Shown here in pieces: positions 44,958-53,975 of a stretch of 64,000 nucleotides of DNA (position 1 is its first letter; every line of letters begins with the position of its first letter). This DNA is from Thermacetogenium phaeum DSM 12270. Its GTDB lineage: Bacteria; Bacillota; DSM-12270; Thermacetogeniales; Thermacetogeniaceae. The notes beneath the pieces were generated by a model that saw only the letters and a program-made list of their open reading frames with translations, was not told the origin of the DNA and did no database searches. The stretch is taken from NCBI RefSeq assembly GCF_000305935.1, contig NC_018870.1:265942-329941 (forward strand). Reading direction: 5' to 3'. The translations under genes were made by a program, and so were the position numbers.

Positions 44958-45377
44958 TCACCAGCTCAGAATTGTTAGTTGGTCAAACGGATAACGAGCA
45001 GGATTCCGCGTAACGAGGGTCAGGTTCCGGGATATAGCGATGGCAGCGTTGACCACGTCTGCTACAGATAATGTGTGGCCTTTCGCCAGCCAGTCACAAC
45101 GGAGTCTCACGGCTAAAGCAGCCTCTTTATAAGTTGGTGTGGCATAACAGTATAGTTCCTCGAGCATGTTTTGGGCCTCTGCTTGCCTATTTTCTGGAAT
45201 CCCGGTCAAAAATTCAATTACTGTAACACTGGATACAAACAGTTCTTCCGAATTAATGTCATGCAATAGTTTTTCCGCCCTTTGCCGCCATTGGTTGCGC
45301 TTGCTACGATTTAAATCGATTAAGAAGTCGGTATCAAGCAAGGCTCCACGGATTGCTCTTTTGAGCATTTTAATCAT
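44958..45377 (-). CDS. vapC: VapC-type PIN toxin, copy 2
   Basis: 139 residues, differing from the toxin at 29197-29616 at about nine positions, with all PIN motifs kept (ALLDTDFLIDLN, VIEFLTG, LSVADVVNAA, LVTRNPARY). Start ATG 45377 overlaps the antitoxin end. Presence of two full copies 15.7 kb apart makes recombination between them possible. Confidence 0.88.
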   Translation of the reverse strand: MIKMLKRAIRGALLDTDFLIDLNRSKRNQWRQRAEKLLHDINSEELFVSSVTVIEFLTGIPENRQAEAQNMLEELYCYATPTYKEAALAVRLRCDWLAKGHTLSVADVVNAAIAISRNLTLVTRNPARYPFDQLTILSW

Positions 45378-45648
45378 CCGACCTTACATTCTTTTCGCGC
45401 AAGCGGTTGATAAAAGCCAATGTATCATCCCCTTCTTCCGGCCTTCTGTCAGGTACCAGTTCACCACTAATGAAGCCTTCTTCTTTTTGGACGTAAGCCA
45501 GGCGTTTTTGCCTCTTTAATTCTTTCTCAATGGAGGAGAGGATAAATTTTGAGCGGTTTCCTTTGCCCGCTATCGCATCAATTTCTTTGAGAATATTGAG
45601 AGGCAACCTTACTGCCGTTATTTTTGAGTTCTTACCGGGGTTGGCCAT
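45370..45648 (-). CDS. vapB: RHH-type antitoxin, copy 2
   Basis: 92 residues from ATG 45648 (GAGGTG upstream, as in copy 1). KITAVRLPLNILKEIDAIAG and GNRSKFILSSIEKELKR are the RHH region. It differs from copy 1 at about ten residues, mostly in the toxin-binding tail (AYVQKEEGFISGELVPDRR), which could set partner specificity. Confidence 0.87.
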   Translation of the reverse strand: MANPGKNSKITAVRLPLNILKEIDAIAGKGNRSKFILSSIEKELKRQKRLAYVQKEEGFISGELVPDRRPEEGDDTLAFINRLREKNVRSDD

Positions 45649-45675
45649 GAAAACAGTCACCTCGCTTTGTGTTGT

Positions 45676-45715
45676 GGTATTACACTAAGTATAACACATG
45701 CCGAGAAGTGTGCAA
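45676..45715 (-). promoter_or_regulatory. Promoter and operator of the RHH-PIN operon, copy 2
   Basis: Minus strand TTGCAC (45715-45710), 16-base spacer, TATACT (45693-45688). The palindrome GGTATTACACTAAGTATAACACA occupies 45676-45698. One -35 base and one palindrome base differ from copy 1. Confidence 0.6.
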
Positions 45716-45861
45716 TAGGCCTTAAAATAAAAGGGTATCCCCTGCGCCGATCCGGTTTTCCGGCGTTGTGAAAAAAGATGAACGGGCATTGAAATGGTTG
45801 CAGTTCGGGGGATATCGGCGAAAATTCGGGGTTATTCGAATGCAACCGGAAGCGATTTGGT

Positions 45862-45888
45862 TTAAGTTTTTTGCGGAAGCGACGATAA
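45862..45888 (+). promoter_or_regulatory. Sigma-D-like promoter upstream of flagellin
   Basis: TTAA (45862-45865), 15 bases, then GACGATAA (45881-45888), close to the sigma-28/sigma-D consensus TAAA-N15-GCCGATAA. It would give a leader of about 370 bases before the flagellin ATG. The leader is GC-rich with several short inverted repeats and no supported gene; the 78-codon frame at 46030-46266 is not convincing. Confidence 0.5.
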
Positions 45889-46266
45889 AGGTAAATGAGA
45901 AGGCAATCAGTGCCGGTTCCCCGCGGGCGGAAACCTCGGGGTGATCCGATGGGTGCCCGTTTTAGGTGAAGGGGGTGATGCGCTGTAGGCGGCATAAGTT
46001 AAGGGTGTGATCCATACGGCCGGTGAGGGATGTCCGGCCGAAGTCCCTGCAGGGCAGGGAACGGCGTCTGTAGCGGATATGGGGAAAGAGGACGACGGGT
46101 AAGCATTTGTGTATTTGGTGCAGTGTTGAGTCAGTACGGTATTAAGCGGCCCGGTATCCCATGCGGCGAAACTGTAAGCCGGGAAGGATGTTTTGGCTGC
46201 TCGATGCAGTTGAAAAACGGCGGGAACGGACGCCTGCCGAAACGAAAACAAGGAGGTAATGCGTGA

Positions 46267-47772
46267 ATGAGGATTAACCACAACATTTCGGCCTTGAACG
46301 CCTACCGCCAGCTTGCCACCAATCAGGCGCTAGGCAACAAATCCCTGGAGAAGCTGTCTTCGGGAATGAGGATCAACCGCGCCGGAGACGACGCCGCGGG
46401 ACTGGCCATCAGCGAGAAGATGAGAGGGCAGATCCGGGGGTTGGAGATGGCCTCTAAGAATGCTCAGGACGCCATCTCACTGATCCAGACGGCAGAGGGT
46501 GCCCTTAACGAGACCCACTCAATCCTCCAGCGGATGCGGGAGTTAGCCGTTCAGTCCGCCAGCGACACCAACACCGAAGCTGACAGGGCGGAAATCCAGA
46601 AGGAGATCGACCAGCTGGCGAAAGAGCTCAGCCGTATTTCCAACAATACTGAGTTTAATACCAAGAATCTCCTGGGCGGTGCCTTTACGGGTGTATTCCA
46701 TATCGGCGCTAACGAAAACCAGAACCTGTCTTTAAGCATTAACGCAATGGACGCTTATACTCTTGGGCTAACAGAAGATGTTGCCTCTGTAAGTGCAAAA
46801 GTTGTTTCTAATGGAGCTACTAATACTGCTAAGTTGATAGGTGCAGATATTGAAGGAACTCAGTATTTGACGGAAGGAACCTATACTGTTGAAGTTGCAG
46901 CGAATGCTACAAGCGGCGTTGATATAACGCTAAAAGATGCCGAAGGAAATGTTATTGCGTCGAAGACGGGTTACACAGCTGCGGCTGATCCCGTGACTTT
47001 ACAGAATAGTGATGGAACAGATGTTATTACGTTAGTATACGACCAAGCAATGAGCGCTGGTGACACATCAACTATTTACATCGGCGCATCGGGTGCTGAT
47101 TTGACATCGGGAACGAGTATTGCTGCAGTAGAGGTCAGCGATAAAGATGCTTTGGCAGATGGAACTTACACGCTTACAATTAAAAGCGATGGCATGAATG
47201 TCGATATAGCTGAAATTACAGATAGTGATGGGAAGGTAGTTGCGACTTACGATAATGGCGATACTGCTTTTGCAGCAAATACTGCGTACACCGTCACGCT
47301 GTCTGACGGTAAGACTCTTACCTTTACTACTGGAGCCACAGCACCTACAGCGGGTGAGACTGCTACATTCACCGTAACGAATACTGATTATACAGCGGGA
47401 CGTTCTTCGGCGGCTGTTGATTCAGACGGTGACGGCGTGCTTGATAAGGAGGCTGTTGCTGTTAAAGGCATAGATGTTCGTACGCAGACGAGCGCGAATG
47501 CTGCTATAACGAAAATCGAAAATGCCATTGAGGTCGTATCTGCCGAGCGCTCTAAACTGGGTGCTGTTCAGAACCGTCTCGAGCACACCATCAACAATCT
47601 CGGTACTGCTGCTGAGAACCTGACAGCTGCCGAATCACGCATCCGCGACGTGGACATGGCCAAGGAGATGATGGAGTTCACCAAGATGAGCATCCTGCAG
47701 CAGGCGGCGACCGCCATGCTGGCGCAGGCCAACCAGCAGCCGCAGATGGTGCTGCAACTCCTCGGTCGGTAA
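46267..47772 (+). CDS. fliC: Flagellin
   Basis: 501 residues, AAGGAGGT at 46249-46256. The N-terminal D0/D1 region (MRINHNISALNAYRQL, LSSGMRINRAGDDAAGLAIS) and C-terminal D1/D0 region (RIRDVDMAKEMMEFTKMSIL, MLAQANQQPQMVLQLLGR) are canonical. The central 220 residues form Ig-like, Thr/Asp-rich units (EGTYTVEVAANATSGVDI, DGTYTLTIKSDGMNVDIAEI) and end with DSDGDGVLDKEA, a loop of the calcium-binding DxDxDG type. The central part is more AT-rich than the ends, suggesting domain exchange. Confidence 0.96.
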   Translation: MRINHNISALNAYRQLATNQALGNKSLEKLSSGMRINRAGDDAAGLAISEKMRGQIRGLEMASKNAQDAISLIQTAEGALNETHSILQRMRELAVQSASDTNTEADRAEIQKEIDQLAKELSRISNNTEFNTKNLLGGAFTGVFHIGANENQNLSLSINAMDAYTLGLTEDVASVSAKVVSNGATNTAKLIGADIEGTQYLTEGTYTVEVAANATSGVDITLKDAEGNVIASKTGYTAAADPVTLQNSDGTDVITLVYDQAMSAGDTSTIYIGASGADLTSGTSIAAVEVSDKDALADGTYTLTIKSDGMNVDIAEITDSDGKVVATYDNGDTAFAANTAYTVTLSDGKTLTFTTGATAPTAGETATFTVTNTDYTAGRSSAAVDSDGDGVLDKEAVAVKGIDVRTQTSANAAITKIENAIEVVSAERSKLGAVQNRLEHTINNLGTAAENLTAAESRIRDVDMAKEMMEFTKMSILQQAATAMLAQANQQPQMVLQLLGR

Positions 47773-47786
47773 GTAATCAAGGGTGA

Positions 47787-47817
47787 GGTCCCAGACAAAA
47801 CTGGGACCTTATCTTGT
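47787..47817 (+). terminator. Rho-independent terminator of flagellin
   Basis: GGTCCCAG (47787-47794), loop ACAAAA, CTGGGACC (47801-47808), then TTATCTTGTT. Confidence 0.85.
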
Positions 47818-47912
47818 TATCTGCCCGTAGTCATAAGCAACGACTAACTTAAGTTCAGATTGAGGTGTTCTGCTTTTTGAGTATGGCTCGGAAAGAGGGG
47901 TAGAGATTATTC

Positions 47913-48332
47913 TATGTTAACTGGAAAATACGAAAGCGGTGTACAGGCCCTTGCTGATGAGTTGGCTAACATCGCAACTGCCTATCCTGAAATCGGACGC
48001 CACAACAACGGATGGTCAGTAATACTATCTTGCATTCGTATTGCATACTTACACCTGAAATAATTTCGGTAACATACTTTGCCAACTTCCTCAAATTGTC
48101 AGTAAGACTTGGGGGGCGGAAAATAATACCATGTCCGTTTTACGTATCGGGCGATATGGAAATTAATTGTCTGGCCCTCTTTAGGTTAGGAAACGGTAAA
48201 AAAATAAGCGACAGAAACTTTATTGAGACTCATTGCGTGGGTATAGAGTACGAATCTTGCTCTATATTTTGCAAATATGAGCAAAATTTTCTACATCTGC
48301 ATGATGTCCCGAAGAGGTCCCGGTTACGCTAA
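47913..48332 (+). pseudogene. Hypothetical gene, probably frameshifted
   Basis: A 49-codon frame from ATG 47913 (YESGVQALADELANIATAYP, EIGRHNNGWSVILSCIRIA) ends at 48060-48062. A different frame (48012-48332) continues coding-like (EIISVTYFANFLKLSVRLGG, GRKIIPCPFYVSGDMEINCL). They may be one disrupted gene; family unknown. The following 48333-48580 holds no gene. Confidence 0.4.
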
Positions 48333-48583
48333 TTGAGCTATAGCCTCGCTGGTTAGACCGAGCTTTTGGATTCCATTTACACAAAAACTACAACAGATTT
48401 ACTTTAGATCGTGGTGTTGATTTGGAACTGATGAATGGTGTGAATTCCGGTGGAACCCGTAACCGAATATTCTATCTTTGATCAGAGTGTCCGCAGCCGG
48501 TAACTTTTATTTGTTAATTCTGTTAATTCATATCTGCCAATCTCTGAGCTATTGTGAATTAATACCAGAAAGGAGTACTTACT

Positions 48584-48904
48584 ATGCAACTCGAGAAAGC
48601 TACTCAAATAACCAACACTTGCAAGAGCGCCCTAGATATAATTACGAAGCATGTAAATTTAGCCACGGGTATTTATCATCCCCTTGACCTTAATAAGGCA
48701 GTAGATGTTTTTGATCAACTCTATGAAACTGGTGATTATATACATCCAGACGAAGTTAAGAATTACTTAATAGCAGAGGGGTGGAAAGAGCGCCATGCCC
48801 ATGACGTTTCGATAGTGTGGATGACCGTGGCAACGCTAAAAGATTTTCAATACCAGCGGTGTCCACGGCCTCTTAAGCAGGGTTTGCTATTAAGACAACG
48901 TTGA
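48584..48904 (+). CDS. Hypothetical protein
   Basis: 106 residues; AGAAAGGAG before ATG 48584. Helical, with NLATGIYHPLDLNKAVDVFD and YIHPDEVKNYLIAEGWKERH. The last 15 residues (basic, after DFQYQR) look like read-through into unrelated DNA, so the 3' end may be truncated. No family recognised. 48905-49096 contains nothing I can support. Confidence 0.5.
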   Translation: MQLEKATQITNTCKSALDIITKHVNLATGIYHPLDLNKAVDVFDQLYETGDYIHPDEVKNYLIAEGWKERHAHDVSIVWMTVATLKDFQYQRCPRPLKQGLLLRQR

Positions 48905-49096
48905 AATACTTGCATGGCATCGCCGCAAATGTGAAAAGGAACACAAGGATGCTATATGGAGATAGACCTTTTATATCAATAGGGGGATCTAAAAAATTTC
49001 TTAGCTAAGGTAAAATTGGGTAGCAATTAAGACACAAACTTTACCCTTTCCGCTTTTTTTGCAATAGATAATTCTCCAGTTTCACAAAGATTTTTC

Positions 49097-49252
49097 CCCA
49101 GGCACCGGGTTAACGCCGGCAGCTGCTTCCCGCTCCCTGCTTCGGGAAAGCATCCCTCGGAACTTTCCTCACTTGATATACTCGTGGGGGAGGGCGGTGA
49201 TCCGCGTTTGCAGGAAACAGCGCTTGACGATCGTGCCCCGGCAGGGTTATAC
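49097..49252 (+). promoter_or_regulatory. Leader and promoter of AbrB-PIN operon, copy B
   Basis: TTGACG (49224-49229), 17-base spacer, TTATAC (49247-49252). The whole 156-bp leader, with GGCACCGGGTTAACGCCGGC at its start, recurs at 38320-38473, where an internal deletion follows. Confidence 0.7.
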
Positions 49253-49288
49253 TTGTGAGTGAGAAGTTATCCATGGAGGCTCAAAAGT

Positions 49289-49567
49289 ATGCCTTATATT
49301 GCTACCGTATCACAAAAAGGGTGGGTGGTCATACCGAAGGAACTCCGCGCCAAACTCAAGATCCGCCCGGGAAGCAAGGTCCTCCTCGTGGAAGGGGAGG
49401 AGGGCCTGGTGATCACACCTCTCCCCGAGGACCCGATTGCTGCTTTCAGGGGAATGCTCAAGGGTTTTCCCTTGGTGGAAGAGTTGCTGGAGGCCAGGAA
49501 GGAGGAAGCTGCCCGTGAAGAGCTACGTGCTGGACAGCTACGCGGTGCTGGCGTACTTCCAGGATGA
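49289..49567 (+). CDS. vapB: AbrB/MazE-family antitoxin, copy B
   Basis: 92 residues from ATG 49289; ATVSQKGWVVIPKELRAKLK and GSKVLLVEGEEGLVITPLPE define the AbrB fold. Nearly identical to the 34189-34467 antitoxin. It overlaps its toxin by 53 bases. Confidence 0.87.
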   Translation: MPYIATVSQKGWVVIPKELRAKLKIRPGSKVLLVEGEEGLVITPLPEDPIAAFRGMLKGFPLVEELLEARKEEAAREELRAGQLRGAGVLPG

Positions 49568-49934
49568 AGAAGGAGCAGCCCAGGTGGAGGGACTGCTCCG
49601 GGAAGCCGCTGCAGGGAAAGCATCCCTGATCCTGTCCGCCGTCAACCTTGGGGAGGTCGCCTACGTTACCCAGCGGAAGGCCGGGGCGGGAGGCAGGCGC
49701 AAACTTCTGTCTGCGCTGGATGCCCTTCCGGTTACGGTTGTAGACGCCGACCGGGGCCTTGCCCTCGCAGCGGCGGAGATCAAGGCAAAACACGCCGTTT
49801 CTTACGCCGACTGCTTCGCGCTCGCCCTGGCCCGGCGCAGCGGGGGAACTGTGGTAACGGGTGACCCCGAGTTTAAAAAGGCGGAGGGGGTCGCACCGGT
49901 TCACTGGCTCCCGGAAAAACCCAAACAGCGCTAA
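49515..49934 (+). CDS. vapC: VapC-type PIN toxin, copy B
   Basis: 139 residues from GTG 49515 (GGAGGAAG upstream). PIN motifs VLDSYAVLAYF, SAVNLGEVAYV, VSYADCFALALA and TVVTGDPEF are intact. About 92% identical to copy A (34415-34834); cross-talk between the two antitoxins is likely. Confidence 0.9.
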   Translation: MKSYVLDSYAVLAYFQDEEGAAQVEGLLREAAAGKASLILSAVNLGEVAYVTQRKAGAGGRRKLLSALDALPVTVVDADRGLALAAAEIKAKHAVSYADCFALALARRSGGTVVTGDPEFKKAEGVAPVHWLPEKPKQR

Positions 49935-50434
49935 CCCCCCAATTGATTTACTTTTATCCCAACGGTTCCCGCAGCTCCAGGGGGATGGAACAACCCGGCC
50001 GCAGGCAATAGCAAGGGGGTTGCCGCCAGATTCCTTCATTCGAGGATGTCCTCTACAAGGTGCACACCATCCGGAAGGCGTTTGGCTGTTTCGAGAGCAC
50101 CGACATCGGGATCTACGACACCTGCTGCCACCAGGTATCCTACCCCACTACCTCAAGCTCCTATCCGCTGAATTGTGGGCATAATTCAAGATCCGAAAAA
50201 TTTCCGTGAATCAGCGCAAAAGGTAGGGGCTTCCGCTCCTCCTGCAGTTGCGCAGGATGTGATTTTTGCTGTGGGGCAGCCCTTTCCGGTCCGGCGCATT
50301 ACTTATAACCGAGACCGTCTGTTGCGCAAAGGCTCCGGGCGCCGTTCCCGCACCAGGACGGCCACCCGGGCCGGGCGATATGTGCTCAGTGATCAGGAGC
50401 TTAAAAACTATTGTGCGAGGAGGAGGAAGGGTGT
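49935..50434 (+). other. Stretch of unrelated gene fragments
   Basis: Bases 50037-50160 translate to DVLYKVHTIRKAFGCFESTD and GIYDTCCHQV, a coding-like fragment of unknown family. Bases 50253-50393 give DVIFAVGQPFPVRRITYNRD and GSGRRSRTRTATRAGRYV, which resembles the linker before the VWA domain of Mg-chelatase subunit D (ChlD/BchD)-type proteins. Neither has a start or full domain. Confidence 0.4.
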
Positions 50435-52072
50435 TTGTATAAAGAAAGGGTTTCGAAATCATCAGATGAACTGGAACAACTAATTGAAGAATTTCGAAAT
50501 TTTGCTTTTTCCGGTATGGTTGGATTTTACAATTCCTGTTCTATTACAAGCATTATCCTTTCGTCACAGAAGTATGGATGGCATAAAAATGTTTTTACTA
50601 TTGTCGTTTTTGAAGAATTACCTTTTCGTGATTATCGCCGAAAATATCATACAAAGCATCCGGTCAAGATTACAAACGACTTGAGATTGTCTGTTGTATC
50701 ACAACGAGCAATGGTTGCAGATGCGGTTAGACTGTATGAAGATGCTTGCAGAAAAGGAAGATGGCAACAGCCCGGCTGTCCTGAATTGCAAATTGCCGAA
50801 TGCAATATACTGAGTAAGCATTTTGTTCCCTCATCATCTGATGTTCCCCTTAACAGCATTCTGAAAAATCCTCACCGTTACCCCAGTTATGTTTTTGAAC
50901 TTTTTTGTGAAAAAAAGGAATTCTATAAGAAATTAAATCCTGAATATGCTTTAGGAAAGATATCGCCTGCTGTAAAAAAACTATACCAAGCAGTCAATGA
51001 CTGTATACCAATCGACCTGGAGTATATAAGTGACCGTTGGGAAAATATTATCTTTCAGTTTCCTGTGAACTTGTTAAAAATAGAGGCACGCGGCGAAAAA
51101 GATGGTGAGCATATAAATGTATCGCTACGCTGGCATCCTCTAGTTGTGAATGAACGGCGAGTTGTTAATATTCAGTTGGATTCAAAGCATGATAAGATCA
51201 TCCTGGGTTGCTGCAACACGACTGTATCTGAATCTTCTGCAAGATTAAGAGTAGGAACAACCCAGGGAGAGATGTCTATCCAAGTGATGAGCAGAGATAA
51301 TAATATTATCTTATACCAGAAAGCATTTCACTTGATTAATTTAATTGGGGTGTCTCTCCGTAATTTGAATCATGAAAAGGTGACAATTAATGTTCCTCCC
51401 CGTGGTAAACGGCAGCCCGCATTCACTTATACAATTCAGCCGGTTTCTATAGAACATATGTCAAGTGGTAAAATCCCAGAGTGGCGTGAATGGGTTAATA
51501 AAAGATCAAATCTGGCTTCGAAAAGAGAACTGGAAAGACGTCTGGAGTTCGTGCAATATGGTGTGGGAGGAGCCCAGGATTGGGAAAGGGCACTTCGAGA
51601 TATACATCAACTGATCAAATGGCACGGCGAAAATGGGGTTTACCTCTGGGATCCTTTCGCTGATGGCAGGGATATTATTTCAACAATATTTGCGTGTGAG
51701 ATCAATGATGCCCCTCTCAAAGTGATAACATCATTTAACAAATTTGTCAGGAAAATTGCCGTAAGAAATGGTATTGAAATTTGCAATTGCGAGGATTGGA
51801 TGCGTCATTTAAAAGGATTTTTATCAAAAGCTGTACAGCAAAGAAAAGTTAATCTGGAAGTCCGCTGTCAGCATGGCTGCCGGGGATGGAAATTTCATGA
51901 TAGATTTTTGATCTTTCCCGGTCTTGAACCAAAGGTATGGTCACTGGGCTGTTCGATAAATGCTCTCGGCCAATCACATAGCATTTTGATGAAAGTGGAG
52001 CATGCTCAGCCTGTGCTGGATGCTTTTGAACTTCTTTGGGAGGAACTCGATCAGTGCGTCATATGGCCTTAG
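50435..52072 (+). CDS. Unknown protein with C-terminal PLD-like HDR motif (first gene of a two-gene operon)
   Basis: 545 residues from TTG 50435 (AGGAGG at 50421-50426). The first 380 residues are not recognised: helical at the start, then beta-rich (about 210-350). The C-terminal 160 residues look like a single phospholipase-D-type domain: HGENGVYLWDPFADGRDIIS, then WKFHDRFLIF and SLGCSINALGQSHSILMKVE. HDR-FLI plus GxSxNxxG is a variant of the HxK motif seen in PLD-like proteins of defence loci. There is no signal peptide or membrane helix. AT-rich DNA unlike its flanks, and the downstream gene overlaps by 19 bases, so the two proteins probably act together. Confidence 0.65.
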   Translation: MYKERVSKSSDELEQLIEEFRNFAFSGMVGFYNSCSITSIILSSQKYGWHKNVFTIVVFEELPFRDYRRKYHTKHPVKITNDLRLSVVSQRAMVADAVRLYEDACRKGRWQQPGCPELQIAECNILSKHFVPSSSDVPLNSILKNPHRYPSYVFELFCEKKEFYKKLNPEYALGKISPAVKKLYQAVNDCIPIDLEYISDRWENIIFQFPVNLLKIEARGEKDGEHINVSLRWHPLVVNERRVVNIQLDSKHDKIILGCCNTTVSESSARLRVGTTQGEMSIQVMSRDNNIILYQKAFHLINLIGVSLRNLNHEKVTINVPPRGKRQPAFTYTIQPVSIEHMSSGKIPEWREWVNKRSNLASKRELERRLEFVQYGVGGAQDWERALRDIHQLIKWHGENGVYLWDPFADGRDIISTIFACEINDAPLKVITSFNKFVRKIAVRNGIEICNCEDWMRHLKGFLSKAVQQRKVNLEVRCQHGCRGWKFHDRFLIFPGLEPKVWSLGCSINALGQSHSILMKVEHAQPVLDAFELLWEELDQCVIWP

Positions 52073-53682
52073 AAAAATTATTTCTCAAGCGGAAAAAAAC
52101 AATTGATATATACCGGGGTAGAACTTTTAGGCAGATGCTGGCTGAATTGGAAGCTTTGCTTCGAGATTATACAGCCTGGGAGAATTATGAACAAGATTAT
52201 AAAAATCTTGTGGAAGAAAAAGCAGAAATGCTCTCAAAAGTGTTAATGGGAGAAATTGTAGAACGGGATGAGTTTTTGAGTGAGGAAGCCTTATGGAATG
52301 AAAGGGGGTGGCAGTTGAAGCTGGTAGTAGGTGGCCTGCTGCATTTCGCGAGGAAGCAAACAAAAGAAATTTTACTTCAATTTGCTGCTCTCTACAACCT
52401 GCTGGAAATGCCTGTTGTTATACTGCGCGTGATCATAGAAACCTGTCCGGATATCACAAAAAACATCAAAGATGCTATATCTGAGTGCTTGCATACAAAT
52501 TACTTTTTTGATTGCAAGCTTTCTCTAAGAGAATCTAGCAGGGGTACATGGGAAGAGCATGTTCTGCGTGAGTATGAAGAAGGAATAAAAGATGGTAATA
52601 TTTCAAAAGTTACTAGTTTTATGCAAAGATGGCATGCCGGCCACCTGGATTATTTAGAAGGCCCTTATGCAGTGGTGTTAGCTCTTGTTTATTACTGTGA
52701 TAAAGATCTTTTTGCCAAAATGGTGGCAGCAACTGAAACTCCAGTTTTTGTTTGTTTGGTATGTGAAGATCCTGAATACGCTTATGATCTCGTAACACTC
52801 TGGAAAATTGCCGAGAATGGTGGCATATGGGCAAGGATGGAAGTGTTTTATCATCTTAGTAAACTTTTGCTTGGTTGCAGGATGTGTGTGGATGGACGTG
52901 AAAAAATTGAGGAACGGGCTTTCAGGAGAATGATTACTGTCTATATGGGAAGGACAATTGTTCTCCTGCTGGATACAAAAAAAGCTGGGGTTTTGCGCTA
53001 TTTACTGGATGCCATGCCGGGACTCGATCTAAGAAGATCGGAGATTCGTTATTTATTATTTTTTCTTGGACAGTATCTGGGCAAAGGAATCTCCCAAAAT
53101 CTGTCTGGAGAATTTATTGAGCAAGAGTTTAATCTATGGAATCCACCGCACTTTGATCCGGGAGTCATGTTTTTATTGTACGGCATTCAGAGAGCTTTGG
53201 AAAAAGATAATTCATCGTTGCTCGAAGCGCTGAATAAAGCAGTATTAAAGAAATGGTTGGAAATCTTGTGTAAATCATATAATTGCACAGATGAGGTGGA
53301 TAGTTATAACTTTTTACCTTTTACTAGTTTAGATTTATCTGTATTTTACGCATTGTCGAAAAGATGGCAGACCAGGCGAAGATCGGTCCAATTTCTCAAG
53401 GGCCTATGCCGTCGATTACAACTGACAGATGGAATGTGGTTTAAAAGTCCTATGGCAGAAGAACAGCGCAGAAAAGCACTTTACGCTGGAATTCGTGCGC
53501 ATGCCAAAGCATGGTCGATGCTACCCCCGGATGATTCTATATCTGAAATATCTTATTCTTTGAAATTTCTTCAAAAATACTTTATGGATCAACGCAATTG
53601 GGAGAGAATGCCTGGGGATGCCGGTGAATCCAATAAAATGTCTGATATATTTATGGAGATCCTAAAATCTTACCAAAATTAG
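52054..53682 (+). CDS. Unknown all-helical protein (second gene of the operon)
   Basis: 542 residues from GTG 52054, with GGGAGGAA at 52038-52045; ATG 52063 is an alternative. Predicted almost entirely alpha-helical, with possible HEAT/TPR-like packing and no recognised motif (LHFARKQTKEILLQFAALYN, MITVYMGRTIVLLLDTKKAG). No membrane segment is evident. Translation is coupled to the PLD-like gene by overlap. It could be the sensor or scaffold partner of a nuclease; this is inference from gene order only. Confidence 0.6.
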   Translation: MRHMALEKLFLKRKKTIDIYRGRTFRQMLAELEALLRDYTAWENYEQDYKNLVEEKAEMLSKVLMGEIVERDEFLSEEALWNERGWQLKLVVGGLLHFARKQTKEILLQFAALYNLLEMPVVILRVIIETCPDITKNIKDAISECLHTNYFFDCKLSLRESSRGTWEEHVLREYEEGIKDGNISKVTSFMQRWHAGHLDYLEGPYAVVLALVYYCDKDLFAKMVAATETPVFVCLVCEDPEYAYDLVTLWKIAENGGIWARMEVFYHLSKLLLGCRMCVDGREKIEERAFRRMITVYMGRTIVLLLDTKKAGVLRYLLDAMPGLDLRRSEIRYLLFFLGQYLGKGISQNLSGEFIEQEFNLWNPPHFDPGVMFLLYGIQRALEKDNSSLLEALNKAVLKKWLEILCKSYNCTDEVDSYNFLPFTSLDLSVFYALSKRWQTRRRSVQFLKGLCRRLQLTDGMWFKSPMAEEQRRKALYAGIRAHAKAWSMLPPDDSISEISYSLKFLQKYFMDQRNWERMPGDAGESNKMSDIFMEILKSYQN

Positions 53683-53975
53683 TTCTATGCTAAAGATATC
53701 CGACAGCAGCAAGAACTTGGTACATAGAGGCCGAATCTGTATATGCCGTGAGTGCATCATATAACTCAATTTGTATGCGAGGGGATTGATACGATGGGCT
53801 TCCGGGGGCAGTTGGATGAATCGATTGGAACAGAGGTTTCACGGGTTAACACGACGAGCGATTTCTATGCAATTGTGCCATTCTCAGGAGTAGTCGCTGT
53901 AGGACGGGGTTCCATAGTGAGTTGGGCGGCAGCTGATAATGGGCCGGGCACGCGCGGGCTGGGCTTTCTGTTTTT
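53683..53975. other. Intergenic stretch
   Basis: A plus-strand frame from 53752 (GFRGQLDESIGTEVSRVNTT, then GVVAVGRGSIVSWAAADNGP) is coding-like until it enters the antisense of the PIN toxin. No family recognised and no ribosome site; likely a fragment. Confidence 0.35.

Noticed and set aside
44620-44978. Two overlapping plus-strand frames of about 100 codons
   Set aside because: Neither has recognisable domains or a ribosome site; both read through a GC-rich segment, with mutual overlap in different frames.
46030-46266. 78-codon frame ending just before flagellin
   Set aside because: No ribosome site, cysteine/glycine-rich composition without family, and it lies in the predicted leader RNA.
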